Source of the DNA: Saccharopolyspora erythraea NRRL 2338
Lineage (GTDB): Bacteria > Actinomycetota > Actinomycetes > Mycobacteriales > Pseudonocardiaceae
NCBI RefSeq assembly: GCF_000062885.1
Contig: NC_009142.1
Span: 6,437,584 to 6,501,583, forward strand
DNA length: 64,000 nt
Direction: 5' to 3'
Shown here piece after piece: positions 17,893 to 27,118 of this stretch. The stretch's first letter is position 1; the number at the start of each line of letters is the position of its first letter. Position numbers and translations under genes: made by a program. The notes beneath the pieces are model-generated. The model did no database searches and had not been told where the DNA came from. It saw only the letters and a list, made by a program, of their open reading frames with translations.

Positions 17893-18050
17893 GCTCAGGG
17901 TAGCCGTGGTCGGGTGCCCGCGGACGCCAGCGGAAGCGAAACCCGGTGCGAACCCGGTGCTGTGCCGCAACTGTGATGGTCCCGGCGCAGCCCGGGGCCG
18001 AGCCAGGCCGCCTTGCGCGTGGCGTCGATGTCCGCCACTCCCGGTGCAGG
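17893..18050 (+). promoter_or_regulatory. cobalamin riboswitch
   Basis: The leader contains the conserved core of the adenosylcobalamin riboswitch: GGAAGCGAAACCCGGTGCGA, then GCTGTGCCGCAACTGTGA, then the B12-box-like GAGCCAGGCCGCC (about 18000-18012). It ends 55 bases before the start of a cobalamin-type substrate-binding lipoprotein gene on the same strand. Binding of cobalamin is expected to switch the transporter off. A GTGGC/GCCAC hairpin (18021-18045) follows the B12 box and may be part of the expression platform. The outer limits are approximate because the P1 helix was not folded by computation. Confidence 0.88.
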
Positions 18051-18104
18051 GGTGCGACGTCGGCCCCCCGGCGTCGGACCGCACCGGCCGAACCGAGGGA
18101 AGTC

Positions 18105-19049
18105 ATGACCGGGTTCCGCCGCCTCGCCGCGTTGCTGCTCGCCGCGCTCGCCCTGCTCGCCGGGGCCACAGCCTGCGCCACCCGTCCCCCGGCCGCCGAC
18201 CCGCCCGGCCCGGTCGACGACCCGGCTTCGGCGTTCCCGGCGAAGGTGCAGATCCCCGGCCAGGAACCCGTGACGCTGCCCCAGCAGCCCAAGCGCATCG
18301 TCTCCCTCTCGCCCACCGCCACCGAGACCCTCTACGCCGTGGGCGCGGGCGACCAGGTCGTGGCCGTGGACCAGTTCTCCGACTTCCCCGCGCAGGCGCC
18401 GCGCACCGAGCTGTCGGCGCTGAACTCCGACGCGGCCGCCATCGGCGGGCAGAACCCCGACCTGGTGATCGCGCCGGACAACGCGACCGAGCTCGCCGAG
18501 GGCCTGCGCGCGCTCGACGTGCCGGTGCTGCTGACCCCGGCGCCCGCGAGCCTGGACGACGCCTACCGCCAGATCGAGGTCATCGGCCAGGCGACCGGGC
18601 ACACCAAGGCCGCCAAGGACCTCGCCGGACGGATGCGTTCGGACATCGAACGCCTGGTGGAGTCGACCCCCAAGCCCCCGCGCCCGCTGACCTACTACCA
18701 CGAGGTCAGCCCCGACCACTACACCGCGACCTCGCAGAGCTTCGTCGGCAGCGTCTACGCGCGGTTCGGCCTCATCAACATCGCCGACCCGGCGGGCGGG
18801 CCGTTCCCGCAGCTGTCCGAGGAGCACATCGTGCAGGCCAACCCGGACCTGATCTTCCTGGCCGACACCAAGTGCTGCCAGGTCACCGCCGCCGCGGTCG
18901 CCGCGCGCCCGGGCTGGAACGCGCTGACCGCCGTCCGGGAGGGCCGCGTCGTCGAGCTGGACGACGACACCGCCGGGCGCTGGGGCCCGCGCGTGGTCGA
19001 CCTGGTCCGCTCGATCAGCGAGGCCGTGAAGAAGACGCAGCACGGCTGA
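18105..19049 (+). CDS. btuF: cobalamin-type ABC transporter, substrate-binding lipoprotein
   Basis: This 314-residue protein begins with a lipoprotein signal peptide ending LLAGATAC. It then has the helical-backbone periplasmic-binding fold of the BtuF/FhuD class (RIVSLSPTATETLYAVGAG near residue 62, SLDDAYRQIEVIGQATGHT near 150). ATG 18105 follows GAGGGAA. It sits directly behind a cobalamin riboswitch and overlaps the permease start by one base, so cobalamin or a cobinamide is the likely ligand, bound at the outer membrane-face of the cell membrane. A haem or siderophore ligand is less likely given the riboswitch. Confidence 0.88.
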   Translation: MTGFRRLAALLLAALALLAGATACATRPPAADPPGPVDDPASAFPAKVQIPGQEPVTLPQQPKRIVSLSPTATETLYAVGAGDQVVAVDQFSDFPAQAPRTELSALNSDAAAIGGQNPDLVIAPDNATELAEGLRALDVPVLLTPAPASLDDAYRQIEVIGQATGHTKAAKDLAGRMRSDIERLVESTPKPPRPLTYYHEVSPDHYTATSQSFVGSVYARFGLINIADPAGGPFPQLSEEHIVQANPDLIFLADTKCCQVTAAAVAARPGWNALTAVREGRVVELDDDTAGRWGPRVVDLVRSISEAVKKTQHG

Positions 19050-20083
19050 TGCCCGTCACCGCGTTGCCGCGCACGCGGCTGCGCCCGTCCCACCTCCTGC
19101 TCGGCATCGCGGCCCTGCTGCTGTGCGTGCTGCTGGCGGTGCTCACCGGTGCCGCCGAGCTCGGCTGGCAGCGGGTGCTCGGCGAGCTGGTGGCGCAGGT
19201 CACCGGCGGCGTCTCCCCGCTGTCGGAGCGCGAGGCGGCGATCCTGTGGCAGCTCAGGGTGCCGCGGGTGGTGCTGGGCGCGCTGGTCGGCGCGGCGCTG
19301 GCGGTCTCCGGCGCGGCCTTCCAGGGCGTGTTCCGCAACCCGCTGGCCGACCCCTACCTGCTGGGCTCGGCCGCCGGCGCCGGGCTCGCGGTCACCACCG
19401 TCATCGCCGTCGCGCCGGAGCTGGCCGGCGGCATGTCGGTGCCGCTGCAGGTCGCGGCCTTCGCCGGAGCGCTCGGCGGGGTCGGGCTGACCTGGGCGGT
19501 GGGCCGGGTCTCCGGCGCCGACGCGGCCACGCTCGTGCTCGCGGGTGTCGCGGTGGGCGCGTTCCTCACCGCCGGGCAGACCTTCGTCCAGCAGCTGCGC
19601 CTGGAGTCGCTGGAGCAGGTCTACATGTGGATCCTCGGCAGGCTGACCACCACCGGCTGGCGGGAGGTGCTGCTGGTGCTGCCCTACCTCGCGGTCGCGG
19701 TGGTCGTGCTGTGCCTGTGCGGGCGGCTGCTGGACCTGCTGGGCACCGGCGACGAGGAGGCCGCGGCGCTGGGCGTGCGCCCGGGCCGGGTGCGCGCGCT
19801 GGTGCTGGTCGCGGCGTCGCTTGCCACCGCGGCGGCGGTGTCGGTGGCCGGGCTGATCGGTTTCGTCGGACTCGTGGTGCCGCACCTGGTGCGGCTGGCC
19901 GCGGGCAGCGGCTACCGGGTGATCGTGCCGCTGTCGCTGCTGTTCGGCGGCGCGTTCCTGGTGCTGGCCGACATGCTCGCGCGCACCGTGATGGCGCCCG
20001 CCGAGCTGCCCATCGGCGTCATCACCGCGTTCACCGGAGCGCCGTTCTTCGCCGTGCTCCTCTACGCCAGGAGGACCGCTTGA
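19049..20083 (+). CDS. btuC: cobalamin-type ABC transporter, permease
   Basis: This 344-residue protein is a FecCD/BtuC-family permease with about ten membrane helices. Hallmarks are LRVPRVVLGALVGAALAVSG, FRNPLADPYLLGSAAGAGLA and the cytoplasmic coupling segment in the GFVGLVVPHLVRL region near residue 270. Its ATG overlaps the stop of the binding-protein gene (ATGA-type overlap) and its own stop overlaps the TTG of the ATPase gene, so the three genes are translated as a unit. Two copies would form the transmembrane pore. Control comes from the riboswitch upstream. Confidence 0.9.
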   Translation: MPVTALPRTRLRPSHLLLGIAALLLCVLLAVLTGAAELGWQRVLGELVAQVTGGVSPLSEREAAILWQLRVPRVVLGALVGAALAVSGAAFQGVFRNPLADPYLLGSAAGAGLAVTTVIAVAPELAGGMSVPLQVAAFAGALGGVGLTWAVGRVSGADAATLVLAGVAVGAFLTAGQTFVQQLRLESLEQVYMWILGRLTTTGWREVLLVLPYLAVAVVVLCLCGRLLDLLGTGDEEAAALGVRPGRVRALVLVAASLATAAAVSVAGLIGFVGLVVPHLVRLAAGSGYRVIVPLSLLFGGAFLVLADMLARTVMAPAELPIGVITAFTGAPFFAVLLYARRTA

Positions 20084-20853
20084 GCAGCCTCCAGACCCAC
20101 GGCCTCTCGGCCGGGTACCGCCGCACCACGGTCGTCTCCGACGTGTCGGTCACCGTGGACAGCGGCGGCTGGCTTGGCATCATCGGCCCCAACGGCTCCG
20201 GCAAGTCCACCCTGCTCAAGGCGGTGGCGGGGCTGGTGCGGCACGAGGGGCGCGTGGTGGTCGACGGCCGCGCGGTGGCCGGGCTGCGCCGCCGCGAACG
20301 CGCGCGGCTGGTCGGCTACGCCCCGCAGATCCCGCAGTTGCCGGTCGGCATGACCGTCACCGACTACGTGCTGCTCGGCCGGACGCCGCACCTGGGGCCG
20401 CTGGGGCGGGAGGGCGCCAGGGACCTGGAGGTCGTCGGCGGCTTCCTGGAGCGGCTGGACCTCGACCGGCTCGCCGACCGGCAGCTGGCGACCCTCTCCG
20501 GCGGCGAACGCCAGCGCACCGTGCTGGCCCGCGCCCTGGCGCAGCAGGCGGGCGTGCTGCTGCTCGACGAGCCCACGACCGGACTCGACGTCGGACACGC
20601 GCAGGCGCTGCTGGACCTGGTCGACGAACTGCGACGGGAGCTCGGCACCACGGTCGTCATGACGCTGCACGACCTGACGCTGGCCGCGCAGTACGCGGAG
20701 CGGCTGCTGCTGCTCGACGGCGGCCGGGTCGCCGCCGAGGGCACCCCTGGCGAGGTCCTGACCCCTGCGACGCTCTCCGAGCGCTACACGGCGCGCGTCA
20801 CCGTCCTGCACACGCCCGACGGCAGCCCCGTCATCGCCCCGGTCCGCGGCTGA
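20080..20853 (+). CDS. btuD: cobalamin-type ABC transporter, ATP-binding protein
   Basis: This 257-residue ATPase carries Walker A (GPNGSGKSTLLKAVAG, about 33-48), the signature ATLSGGERQRTVLARALA, Walker B (GVLLLDEPTTGLD) and the switch histidine (MTLHDLTLAAQY). It most resembles BtuD/FepC-class proteins. The start is TTG 20080, whose bases overlap the permease stop, with AGGAGG eight bases upstream; no ATG fits that position. It powers the importer with the preceding two gene products and ends the riboswitch-controlled operon. Confidence 0.9.
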   Translation: MSSLQTHGLSAGYRRTTVVSDVSVTVDSGGWLGIIGPNGSGKSTLLKAVAGLVRHEGRVVVDGRAVAGLRRRERARLVGYAPQIPQLPVGMTVTDYVLLGRTPHLGPLGREGARDLEVVGGFLERLDLDRLADRQLATLSGGERQRTVLARALAQQAGVLLLDEPTTGLDVGHAQALLDLVDELRRELGTTVVMTLHDLTLAAQYAERLLLLDGGRVAAEGTPGEVLTPATLSERYTARVTVLHTPDGSPVIAPVRG

Positions 20854-20964
20854 GAGGCCCCGCGGCGACCCGCACGCGCCACCTCTTGACCGCCCCGGCG
20901 TGTCCCGGCGGGCAGGCTCGCCACCGAAGCCGCGCGCCGCGCCGCGGCTCCGCCGCTCGCGGCG

Positions 20965-22065
20965 CTAGCTCCGGCTCTCGCCGTCGCCGTTGGCGCGCTG
21001 CGCCTCCGCCTCCGGCTGCCCGCTCCCGGCCTCCGGCCGGTCGCGCTGCGCCTCCGCCTCGGCGGCGTCCGCGCCGCCGGCCCGCCGCTCGCCGTCCGCG
21101 GCTTCGCCGCCGGCGGTCTCCTCCGAGGCCGCGGCGTCGTCGGACCGAGCCTCCGGCTCGTCCTCCTCGCCCGGCCTCGGCTTGCCGAGCAGCCGCGCCG
21201 GGTCCTCCCGCTTGCCGCGCACGACCAGCAGGTAGACCACGGCGAGGGCGAAGACGAGGACCGAGGTGAAGACGTTGATCCGGATGCCGAACAGCGGCGT
21301 GGCCTCGTCGGTGCGCATCAGCTCGATCCAGAACCGGCCCGCGGTGTACCCGGCGACGTAGAGCGCGAAGACGCGGCCCCGGCCCATCCGGAACTGGCGG
21401 TCGGCCCACACGATGAGCAGGCAGACGCCGACGTTCCACAGCAGCTCGTAGAGGAAGGTCGGGTGCACGACCGCGATCGGGTTGTGGTCGGCGGCGACTC
21501 CGGCGATCGGGTCGGAGAGGCCGGTCGCCGGGTCGATGCGCCGGTAGATCTCCAGGCCCCAGGGCAGCGTGGTCGGGCCGCCGTAGAGCTCCTGGTTGAA
21601 CCAGTTGCCGAGGCGGCCGATCGCCTGGGCGAGCACGAGACCGGGCGCGACCGCGTCGGCGAACGCGGGCAGCGGGACGCCGCGGCGGCGGCAGCCGATC
21701 CAGGCGCCGACGGCGCCGAGGGCGACCGCGCCCCAGATACCGAGGCCGCCTTCCCAGACCTTGAGGGCGTCCAGCGGGTTGCGGTCCGGCCCGAAGTATT
21801 TGTGCCAGTCGGTGGCCACGTGGTAGAGCCGACCGCCCACCAGGCCGAACGGCACCGCGAACACCGCGATGTCGACGACCGTGCCCTTGCGGCCTCCGCG
21901 GGCGACCCAGCGCCGGTCGCCCCACAGGATCGCCACGACGATGCCTGCGATGATGCACAGCGCGTACGCGCGCAGGGGGAACGGGCCGACGTACCAGACC
22001 CCCTGGTCGGGGCTGGGGATGTTGGCCAGGAAGGCCGTCGCCGATGCGGGAACCGGGGCAGTCAC
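20965..22065 (-). CDS. lgt: prolipoprotein diacylglyceryl transferase
   Basis: This 366-residue membrane enzyme transfers diacylglycerol from phosphatidylglycerol to the lipobox cysteine of prolipoproteins. The signature [16 protein letters not shown] (about 143-158) and the early conserved segment [18 protein letters not shown] are present, with seven hydrophobic segments up to about residue 285. The last 80 residues are unusual: a hydrophilic Glu/Ala/Arg-rich, low-complexity tail with imperfect repeats ([20 protein letters not shown]), probably cytoplasmic. Such tails occur in actinobacterial Lgt but their role is not known. The start is GTG 22065. The position downstream of trpCBA is conserved in actinobacteria. 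Confidence 0.95.
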   Translation of the reverse strand: MTAPVPASATAFLANIPSPDQGVWYVGPFPLRAYALCIIAGIVVAILWGDRRWVARGGRKGTVVDIAVFAVPFGLVGGRLYHVATDWHKYFGPDRNPLDALKVWEGGLGIWGAVALGAVGAWIGCRRRGVPLPAFADAVAPGLVLAQAIGRLGNWFNQELYGGPTTLPWGLEIYRRIDPATGLSDPIAGVAADHNPIAVVHPTFLYELLWNVGVCLLIVWADRQFRMGRGRVFALYVAGYTAGRFWIELMRTDEATPLFGIRINVFTSVLVFALAVVYLLVVRGKREDPARLLGKPRPGEEDEPEARSDDAAASEETAGGEAADGERRAGGADAAEAEAQRDRPEAGSGQPEAEAQRANGDGESRS

Positions 22066-22262
22066 GTCCCCAACCGTATCTGGCGCCCGGGTGGCGGCGG
22101 ACGGTGGACCGGCCTAGCCGATAGCCAGTCGTGACCCCGGTGACCTGCCGATGACGCGCACGCGGCGATTGCGGAAACAGAACCGCGACCGGGCCGCCGC
22201 GGTGGGCAATCCAATCGAGTCATTTCCGGACGCGACCCGGGCAATCACATCCCGCACAAACG

Positions 22263-22299
22263 CCGGTTGCCTGCCTCCCCGCGGGAAACAGGCAACCGG
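22263..22299 (-). terminator. hairpin terminator after the His-rich protein gene
   Basis: A perfect 11-bp stem (22263-22273 with 22289-22299) lies just past the stop of the minus-strand secreted protein gene, with a 15-base loop. Confidence 0.65.
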
Positions 22300-22312
22300 G
22301 AATGGCGTTCGA

Positions 22313-22663
22313 TCAGTGGTGGAACCCGAAGCGGTGGTCGTGCTTGTGGTGGTCGTGCTTGTCGTGGTCGTGGTGCCCGGTGCCCCACTTGGCGCGGTCG
22401 CACGCGTTGGTGGCGTGCCACGGGGCCACGTGGAGGTCGAGCAGCTTGTTCTTGCACTCCTCCCACCACTTGGCCTCGCCGGCCTCGCACGCCCACTTGA
22501 ACGGGCGGTGCTTCTCGCCCCACACGTCGTAGTGCTCGGTGGCCAGGTAGTCGAGGCAGTGGGCAACCCTGGCCTGGGCCGGGGCCGCGAGGCCCAGCAG
22601 CATGCCGCCCGCGAAAGCAGTGCTGACCACGCCCGCGCACACCTTGCGCATAATCGAACTCAT
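22313..22663 (-). CDS. secreted protein with histidine-rich tail
   Basis: This 116-residue protein has a Sec signal peptide (MRKVCAGV onwards, cleavage predicted after LAAPAQA). The mature part of about 83 residues has four cysteines, a tryptophan-rich centre (EAKWWEECKNKLLDL) and a C-terminus with about ten histidines alternating with Asp and Lys (HHDHDKHDHHKHDHR). The pattern suggests zinc, copper or nickel binding outside the cell. The ATG at 22663 has AAGGAAG upstream; an internal ATG at 22651 is a second candidate. It is a single-gene unit between trpA and lgt, two genes that are often adjacent in relatives, so it looks inserted. No family recognised. Confidence 0.75.
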   Translation of the reverse strand: MSSIMRKVCAGVVSTAFAGGMLLGLAAPAQARVAHCLDYLATEHYDVWGEKHRPFKWACEAGEAKWWEECKNKLLDLHVAPWHATNACDRAKWGTGHHDHDKHDHHKHDHRFGFHH

Positions 22664-23024
22664 GGAGCTTCCTTTCTCGACCATCCCGAAATGGCATTGC
22701 GTCCATGATGTTGCGCCCGAAATTGCATGATCGCCATTACGCGGCGACCTGATCAACGGCATTTCGGTGAAAATCGGCGCTGAAACAACTTCGAATATGA
22801 CCGGCCGCAGACGAAATTGTTCACACTTCGGTTTCCGGTGCACCCGAACATGCAGTCGCGGAACCCGGCGCGAACACGGTGAGTCGGCGTTCGCTCCCTC
22901 CACGGGAGGAAGAGTGGTCACCCTGAGGGTTGGACATTCCCCGGCAGAGGCTGAGGCGGGAAACGCACTCACCGGTAACCATCCCGGAGCGGCGTCGCGT
23001 CGAGGCGCGCTGAACAGGCGCAGT
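22664..23024. promoter_or_regulatory. upstream region of the His-rich protein gene
   Basis: No gene is supported here. The part next to the gene (22680-22860) is distinctly richer in A/T and probably holds its promoter. No clear operator stands out. Confidence 0.35.
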
Positions 23025-23155
23025 GACGTAGGCACAGGATCGCGCACCCGCGCACTGACGTAGGCGCACGAGTCGCACACCGCGCGCCTGCCGTCGGCGC
23101 AGGAGTCGCACACGCGCGCGCGCACTGCCGTCAGCGCATCAGCACACCGCGTGTC
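23025..23155. repeat. degenerate 32-37 bp direct repeats
   Basis: Four imperfect copies begin at about 23025, 23057, 23090 and 23127. Each starts TGACGTAGGC or TGCCGTCGGC-like and contains a CGCAC-rich second half. They lie between trpA and the His-rich gene and carry no gene. Confidence 0.55.
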
Positions 23156-23261
23156 CGAAGCTCCGCACATGCGTCCACGAAGATCTGCCCACCGTGTGCC
23201 GCAGGCCTGCACACTCACCGATCACGGGCCGGCAGCCCTCCGGCCGCCGTTCCCGGTGGGG

Positions 23262-24056
23262 TCAGCGGGCGCGAACGCCCCTGGCCAGCTCCGAGGCCAG
23301 TGCCCGCACGCCCTCGACGCCCTCTCGCTCGGCGCGGTCGACGAACGCCGAGCCGACGATGACGCCGTCGGCGAAGCCGGCGACCTGCGCGGCGTGCTCG
23401 CCCGAGCGCACGCCCAGACCGACGCCGATCGGCAGGTCGGTGTAGGCGCGGGTGCGCTTGACCAGCCCCTCCGCCGCGGCGCCGACGGACTCGCGCGCGC
23501 CCGTCACGCCCATCACCGAGGCCGCGTAGACGAACCCGGTGGTCGCCTTGGTGGTCATCGCCAGCCGCTGCTCGGTCGACGACGGCGCCACCAGGAAGAT
23601 CCGGTCGATGCCGTGCTCGTCGGTGGCCGCGATCCAGTCCTCGGCCTCGTCCGGCACCAGGTCCGGGGTGATGACCCCGAGCCCGCCCGCGGCCTTGAGG
23701 TCGCGGGCGAAGGCGTCCACGCCGTAGTGGTGCACCGGGTTCCAGTAGGTCATCACCGCGGCGTTGCCGCCGCCGGAGGCGACCGAGGAAACGACGTCGA
23801 ACAGGTCGCGCACCCGGAAGCCGGCGCGCCGCGCCCGGTCGCTGGCGGCCTGGATGGTCGGGCCGTCGATCACCGGGTCGGAGAACGGCAGGCCGACCTC
23901 GACGATGTCGCAGCCCGGCTCGTCACCGGTGCCCGACAGCATCGCGTCGAACAGCTCCTTCGAGCCCTCCACGGTCGGGTAACCGGCCGGGAGGTAGCCG
24001 ATGAGCGCCGCGCGCCCCTCCTGCTTGCAGGAAGCGAAAACGTCGTGGAGGCTCAC
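23262..24056 (-). CDS. trpA: tryptophan synthase alpha subunit
   Basis: This 264-residue TIM-barrel enzyme cleaves indole-3-glycerol phosphate to indole, which passes through the tunnel to TrpB. Catalytic segments are visible: [19 protein letters not shown] (contains the catalytic Glu and Asp) and [16 protein letters not shown]. The start is GTG 24056, overlapping the trpB stop by four bases (GTGA), so translation is coupled. It is the last trp gene in the cluster. Confidence 0.97.
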   Translation of the reverse strand: MSLHDVFASCKQEGRAALIGYLPAGYPTVEGSKELFDAMLSGTGDEPGCDIVEVGLPFSDPVIDGPTIQAASDRARRAGFRVRDLFDVVSSVASGGGNAAVMTYWNPVHHYGVDAFARDLKAAGGLGVITPDLVPDEAEDWIAATDEHGIDRIFLVAPSSTEQRLAMTTKATTGFVYAASVMGVTGARESVGAAAEGLVKRTRAYTDLPIGVGLGVRSGEHAAQVAGFADGVIVGSAFVDRAEREGVEGVRALASELARGVRAR

Positions 24057-25330
24057 CGGGCCTTCTCCTGTTCCGCCTCGTCGACGAGGCCGAAGTACTT
24101 CGCGGCGGTGTCCATGTCCTTGTCGCCGCGACCGGACAGGCTCACCAGGATGACCGCCTCCGGGCCGAGCTCCTTGCCGAGCTCGATCGCGCCGGCCAGG
24201 GCGTGCGCGGACTCGATCGCCGGGATGATGCCCTCGGTGCGCGAGAGCAGCTGGAAGGCCTGCATCGCCTCGTCGTCGGTGACCGCGCGGTACTCGGCGC
24301 GGCCGGAGTCCTTGAGGTAGGAGTGCTCCGGCCCGACGCCGGGGTAGTCCAGGCCCGCCGAGATCGAGTACGCCTCGGTGATCTGGCCGTCGTCGTCCTG
24401 CAGCAGGTACGAGCGCGCTCCGTGCAGCGTCCCGGGGGTGCCCTGGGTCAGGGTCGCGCCGTGCTCGCCGCTGTCCAGGCCGTGGCCCGCGGGCTCGAAC
24501 CCGACCAGCCGCACGTCCGGGTCGTCGATGAAGCCGTGGAAGATGCCGATGGCGTTGGAGCCGCCGCCCACGCACGCGGCGACGACGTCGGGCAGCCTGC
24601 CGGTCAGCGCCAGCGCCTGCTCGCGGGCCTCCTCGCCGATGACCCGGTGGAAGTTGCGGACCATGACCGGGAACGGGTGCGCGCCGGCCGCGGTGCCCAG
24701 CAGGTAGTGGGTGTCCTCGACGTTGGTGACCCAGTCGCGCAGCGCCTCGTTGATCGCGTCCTTGAGGGTGGCCGAACCGGCGGCGACCGGGATGACCTCG
24801 GCGCCGAGCAGCCGCATCCGGGCCACGTTGAGCGCCTGGCGCTTGGTGTCGACCTCGCCCATGTAGATGACGCATTCGAGGCCGAGCAGCGCGCACGCGG
24901 TCGCCGTGGCGACGCCGTGCTGGCCGGCACCGGTCTCGGCGATCACCCGGTGCTTGCCCATCCGCTTGACCAGCAGCGCCTGCCCGAGCACGTTGTTGAT
25001 CTTGTGCGAGCCGGTGTGGTTGAGGTCCTCGCGCTTGAGCAGGATCCGCGCGCCGCCCGCGTGCTCGGAGAAGCGCTCGGCCTCGGTCAGCAGCGAGGGC
25101 CGCCCCGCGTAGTCGCGCAGCAGGCGGGCCAGCTCGTCGACGTACTCCGGGTCGTGCTGGGCCTTCTCGTACTCGGCGGCCAGCTCGTCCTGGGCGGCGA
25201 TCAGCGCCTCCGGCATGAACCGGCCGCCGTAGGGTCCGAAGTGCCCGCGCTCGTCCGGGTCGTGGCCTTCCGGCACGGGTTTGCCCGGGCGGTGGGCGTG
25301 CGCGGTGTCCGCGCCGCTTGCGGGTGTCAT
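24053..25330 (-). CDS. trpB: tryptophan synthase beta subunit
   Basis: This 425-residue PLP enzyme joins indole and serine to tryptophan. The PLP lysine is in [12 protein letters not shown], the phosphate-binding glycines are in [12 protein letters not shown], and the catalytic Glu region is [21 protein letters not shown] chose ATG 25330 because GAAGGAGAG precedes it at good spacing. An upstream ATG at 25357 has no such site. The last residues overlap trpA by four bases. A hairpin lies in the 118-bp gap from trpC. Confidence 0.97.
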   Translation of the reverse strand: MTPASGADTAHAHRPGKPVPEGHDPDERGHFGPYGGRFMPEALIAAQDELAAEYEKAQHDPEYVDELARLLRDYAGRPSLLTEAERFSEHAGGARILLKREDLNHTGSHKINNVLGQALLVKRMGKHRVIAETGAGQHGVATATACALLGLECVIYMGEVDTKRQALNVARMRLLGAEVIPVAAGSATLKDAINEALRDWVTNVEDTHYLLGTAAGAHPFPVMVRNFHRVIGEEAREQALALTGRLPDVVAACVGGGSNAIGIFHGFIDDPDVRLVGFEPAGHGLDSGEHGATLTQGTPGTLHGARSYLLQDDDGQITEAYSISAGLDYPGVGPEHSYLKDSGRAEYRAVTDDEAMQAFQLLSRTEGIIPAIESAHALAGAIELGKELGPEAVILVSLSGRGDKDMDTAAKYFGLVDEAEQEKAR

Positions 25331-25390
25331 CACTGCTCTCCTTCGGCTCGCGCCCACGACGTCTGCACAGGTGGATGGCCCTTCGGCGAA

Positions 25391-25417
25391 CCGGTCCCCA
25401 CCGTACTCGGGGACCGG
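25391..25417 (-). promoter_or_regulatory. hairpin in the trpC-trpB gap
   Basis: A perfect 9-bp inverted repeat (CCGGTCCCC at 25391-25399, GGGGACCGG at 25409-25417) lies between trpC and trpB. It could be an attenuating terminator, an mRNA-processing site or an operator. Confidence 0.4.
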
Positions 25418-25448
25418 CGCCGGGCACCGGCCAGGGCCGGTTCCTTGA

Positions 25449-26258
25449 TCACCTGCTGGGGCGCGGGCAGGCCGGGTGGGAACCCGCGGTGACCAGCTGC
25501 GTCACCGCCGTGCGCGGGTTGTCGCTGGTGACCAGCCCCTCCCCGACGAGCACCGCGTCGGCGCCCGAACCGGCGTAGGCCATCAGGTCGCTCGGGCCAC
25601 GAACACCCGATTCAGCGACCTTGAGCACCTCGACCGGCAGCCCGGGGGCGATCCGGCCGAAGACGTCCCGGTCCACCTCCAGGGTGTGCAGGTTGCGGGC
25701 GTTGATGCCGATGACCTTGGCACCGGCCTCCAGCGCGCGGTCGGCCTCCTCGGCGGTGTGCACCTCGACCAGCGCCGTCATGCCCAGCGACTCGACCCGG
25801 TCCAGCAGCGCCTCCAGCGCCACCTGCTCCAGCGCGGCCACGATCAGCAGCACCATGTCCGCGCCGTGCGCGCGGGCCTCGTGCACCTGGTAGGGGCTGA
25901 CGATGAAGTCCTTGCGCAGCAGCGGCGCGCTCACCTTGGCGCGCACCGCGTCGAAGTCGGCCAGCGAGCCGCCGAAGCGGCGCTGCTCGGTGAGCACGCT
26001 GATCACGCGCGCCCCGGCCGCGGCGTAGTCGGCCGCCAGCTCGGCGGGCTCGGCTATGTCGGCGAGCTCGCCCTTGGACGGGCTGCGCCGCTTGACCTCG
26101 GCGATCACGCCCACGCCCGGGGCGTGCAGCGCGGCCATGACGTCCCTCGGCGGTGGAGCCGCCGCGGACCGCTGCTTGATCTCGTCGAAGGGAATCGTCG
26201 ATTCCCGGACGGCCAGGTCCTCGCGAACACCGTCGATGATGGATTCCAGAACGCTCAC
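25449..26258 (-). CDS. trpC: indole-3-glycerol phosphate synthase
   Basis: This 269-residue TIM-barrel enzyme closes the indole ring from CdRP. Family motifs are [12 protein letters not shown] (about 51-62), [18 protein letters not shown] (about 113) and [16 protein letters not shown]. The start is GTG 26258, with GAGGTG seven to twelve bases upstream; this start overlaps the stop of a 27-codon ORF. No trpF follows, which fits use of PriA for the isomerase step before it. Confidence 0.96.
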   Translation of the reverse strand: MSVLESIIDGVREDLAVRESTIPFDEIKQRSAAAPPPRDVMAALHAPGVGVIAEVKRRSPSKGELADIAEPAELAADYAAAGARVISVLTEQRRFGGSLADFDAVRAKVSAPLLRKDFIVSPYQVHEARAHGADMVLLIVAALEQVALEALLDRVESLGMTALVEVHTAEEADRALEAGAKVIGINARNLHTLEVDRDVFGRIAPGLPVEVLKVAESGVRGPSDLMAYAGSGADAVLVGEGLVTSDNPRTAVTQLVTAGSHPACPRPSR

Positions 26259-26338
26259 GCGAACACCTCGCAGGCCGTGCCCCGACTACTCACCCGCAGG
26301 TTGTTGTATGCGCAGATGAACTCATTGCGCTCGATCAC
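26255..26338 (-). CDS. 27-residue ORF coupled to trpC
   Basis: A frame starting at GTG 26338 has a strong ribosome site (GGGAAGGGGAG, about six bases upstream). It encodes [15 protein letters not shown] and a further 12 residues, and stops in TGA that overlaps the trpC GTG by four bases. The overlap geometry is the same as between other genes in this window, so translation of trpC may depend on it. It contains no tryptophan, so it is not a classical Trp attenuator peptide. Its protein function, if any, is unknown. Confidence 0.45.
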   Translation of the reverse strand: MIERNEFICAYNNLRVSSRGTACEVFA

Positions 26339-26506
26339 GACACTCCCCTTCCCGCCGTGCCGTCGCATGGCCGATGCTAAACCCGCCCTGTCCGGCCTCC
26401 GCCGAAGGGGTGGAACAACGTCCCTGCACAGCAAGGACCTTCGGCCCTTGCGCGGTGCCTACGAGCACCACCTGAACCGTTCCCGGACCTCGCCTGGACG
26501 GGTGAG

Positions 26507-27118
26507 TCAGCGGTCCTTGTCGACCGTCGGGTCCCGTCCCTCGTCGAGTGCGTCCCACAGCTTGCGGTCGGGGTCCCGGCTCTCGCGCCGGGCCTCGCCC
26601 GGTGCCGAGTACTTCGCCCCCATCGCCGGCATCCGGCCCGCGCGCGACACGACCAGCGCGCCCGCCACGACGAGCAACGCGGCCGCGGCCGACATGAGCA
26701 GCGGACCCGCCGGGTTCGAGGCGAACCCGCCGACCGGGACGCTGCCCGGCGGCACCTTCGGCCCCGCGTAAGCGAACCAGCCCCCGAGATGCCAGTCGAC
26801 CGCGCGCCACACCAGCATGCCGCCCTCGGCCAGCACGAGCAGGCCGATCAGCCGTCGCAGCCAGCCGCCGGTGGCCAGCACCGCCGCGATGGCGGCGAGC
26901 GTGGCCAGCGCGAGCGGCACCAGCTCCGGCCGCAGGGCGCTACCCGCCGGGCCTGCCGTCAGCTCCTGGCCCAGCGGCGTCCGGTAGCGCTGGCCCACCC
27001 AGACCAGCGCGCCGGCGCCCCACAGCATCGCCGCGGCGGCCAGCATCAGCAGCACCACCGACCACAGCAGCCTCGGCGAGGTCGCCGGGCGGCCCTCAGA
27101 TCCCTGCTCGGTCGTCAA
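26507..27118 (-). CDS. trp operon-associated membrane protein (Trp_oprn_chp)
   Basis: This 203-residue protein has four membrane segments (about 19-45, 66-85, 88-105 and 135-160). It has the family layout of the actinobacterial trp-operon membrane protein: [17 protein letters not shown] at the start, [17 protein letters not shown]-like loop in the middle and an acidic tail ending [15 protein letters not shown]. Its position between trpE and trpC is conserved. The ATG lies 23 bases inside the end of trpE, so it is coupled to it. Function is not established; transport or stabilisation of tryptophan enzymes are guesses. Confidence 0.88.
   Translation of the reverse strand: MTTEQGSEGRPATSPRLLWSVVLLMLAAAAMLWGAGALVWVGQRYRTPLGQELTAGPAGSALRPELVPLALATLAAIAAVLATGGWLRRLIGLLVLAEGGMLVWRAVDWHLGGWFAYAGPKVPPGSVPVGGFASNPAGPLLMSAAAALLVVAGALVVSRAGRMPAMGAKYSAPGEARRESRDPDRKLWDALDEGRDPTVDKDR

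Noticed and set aside
26255-26338. Tryptophan attenuator peptide
   Set aside because: The ORF has no Trp codon and no terminator/antiterminator pair is obvious between it and trpC.
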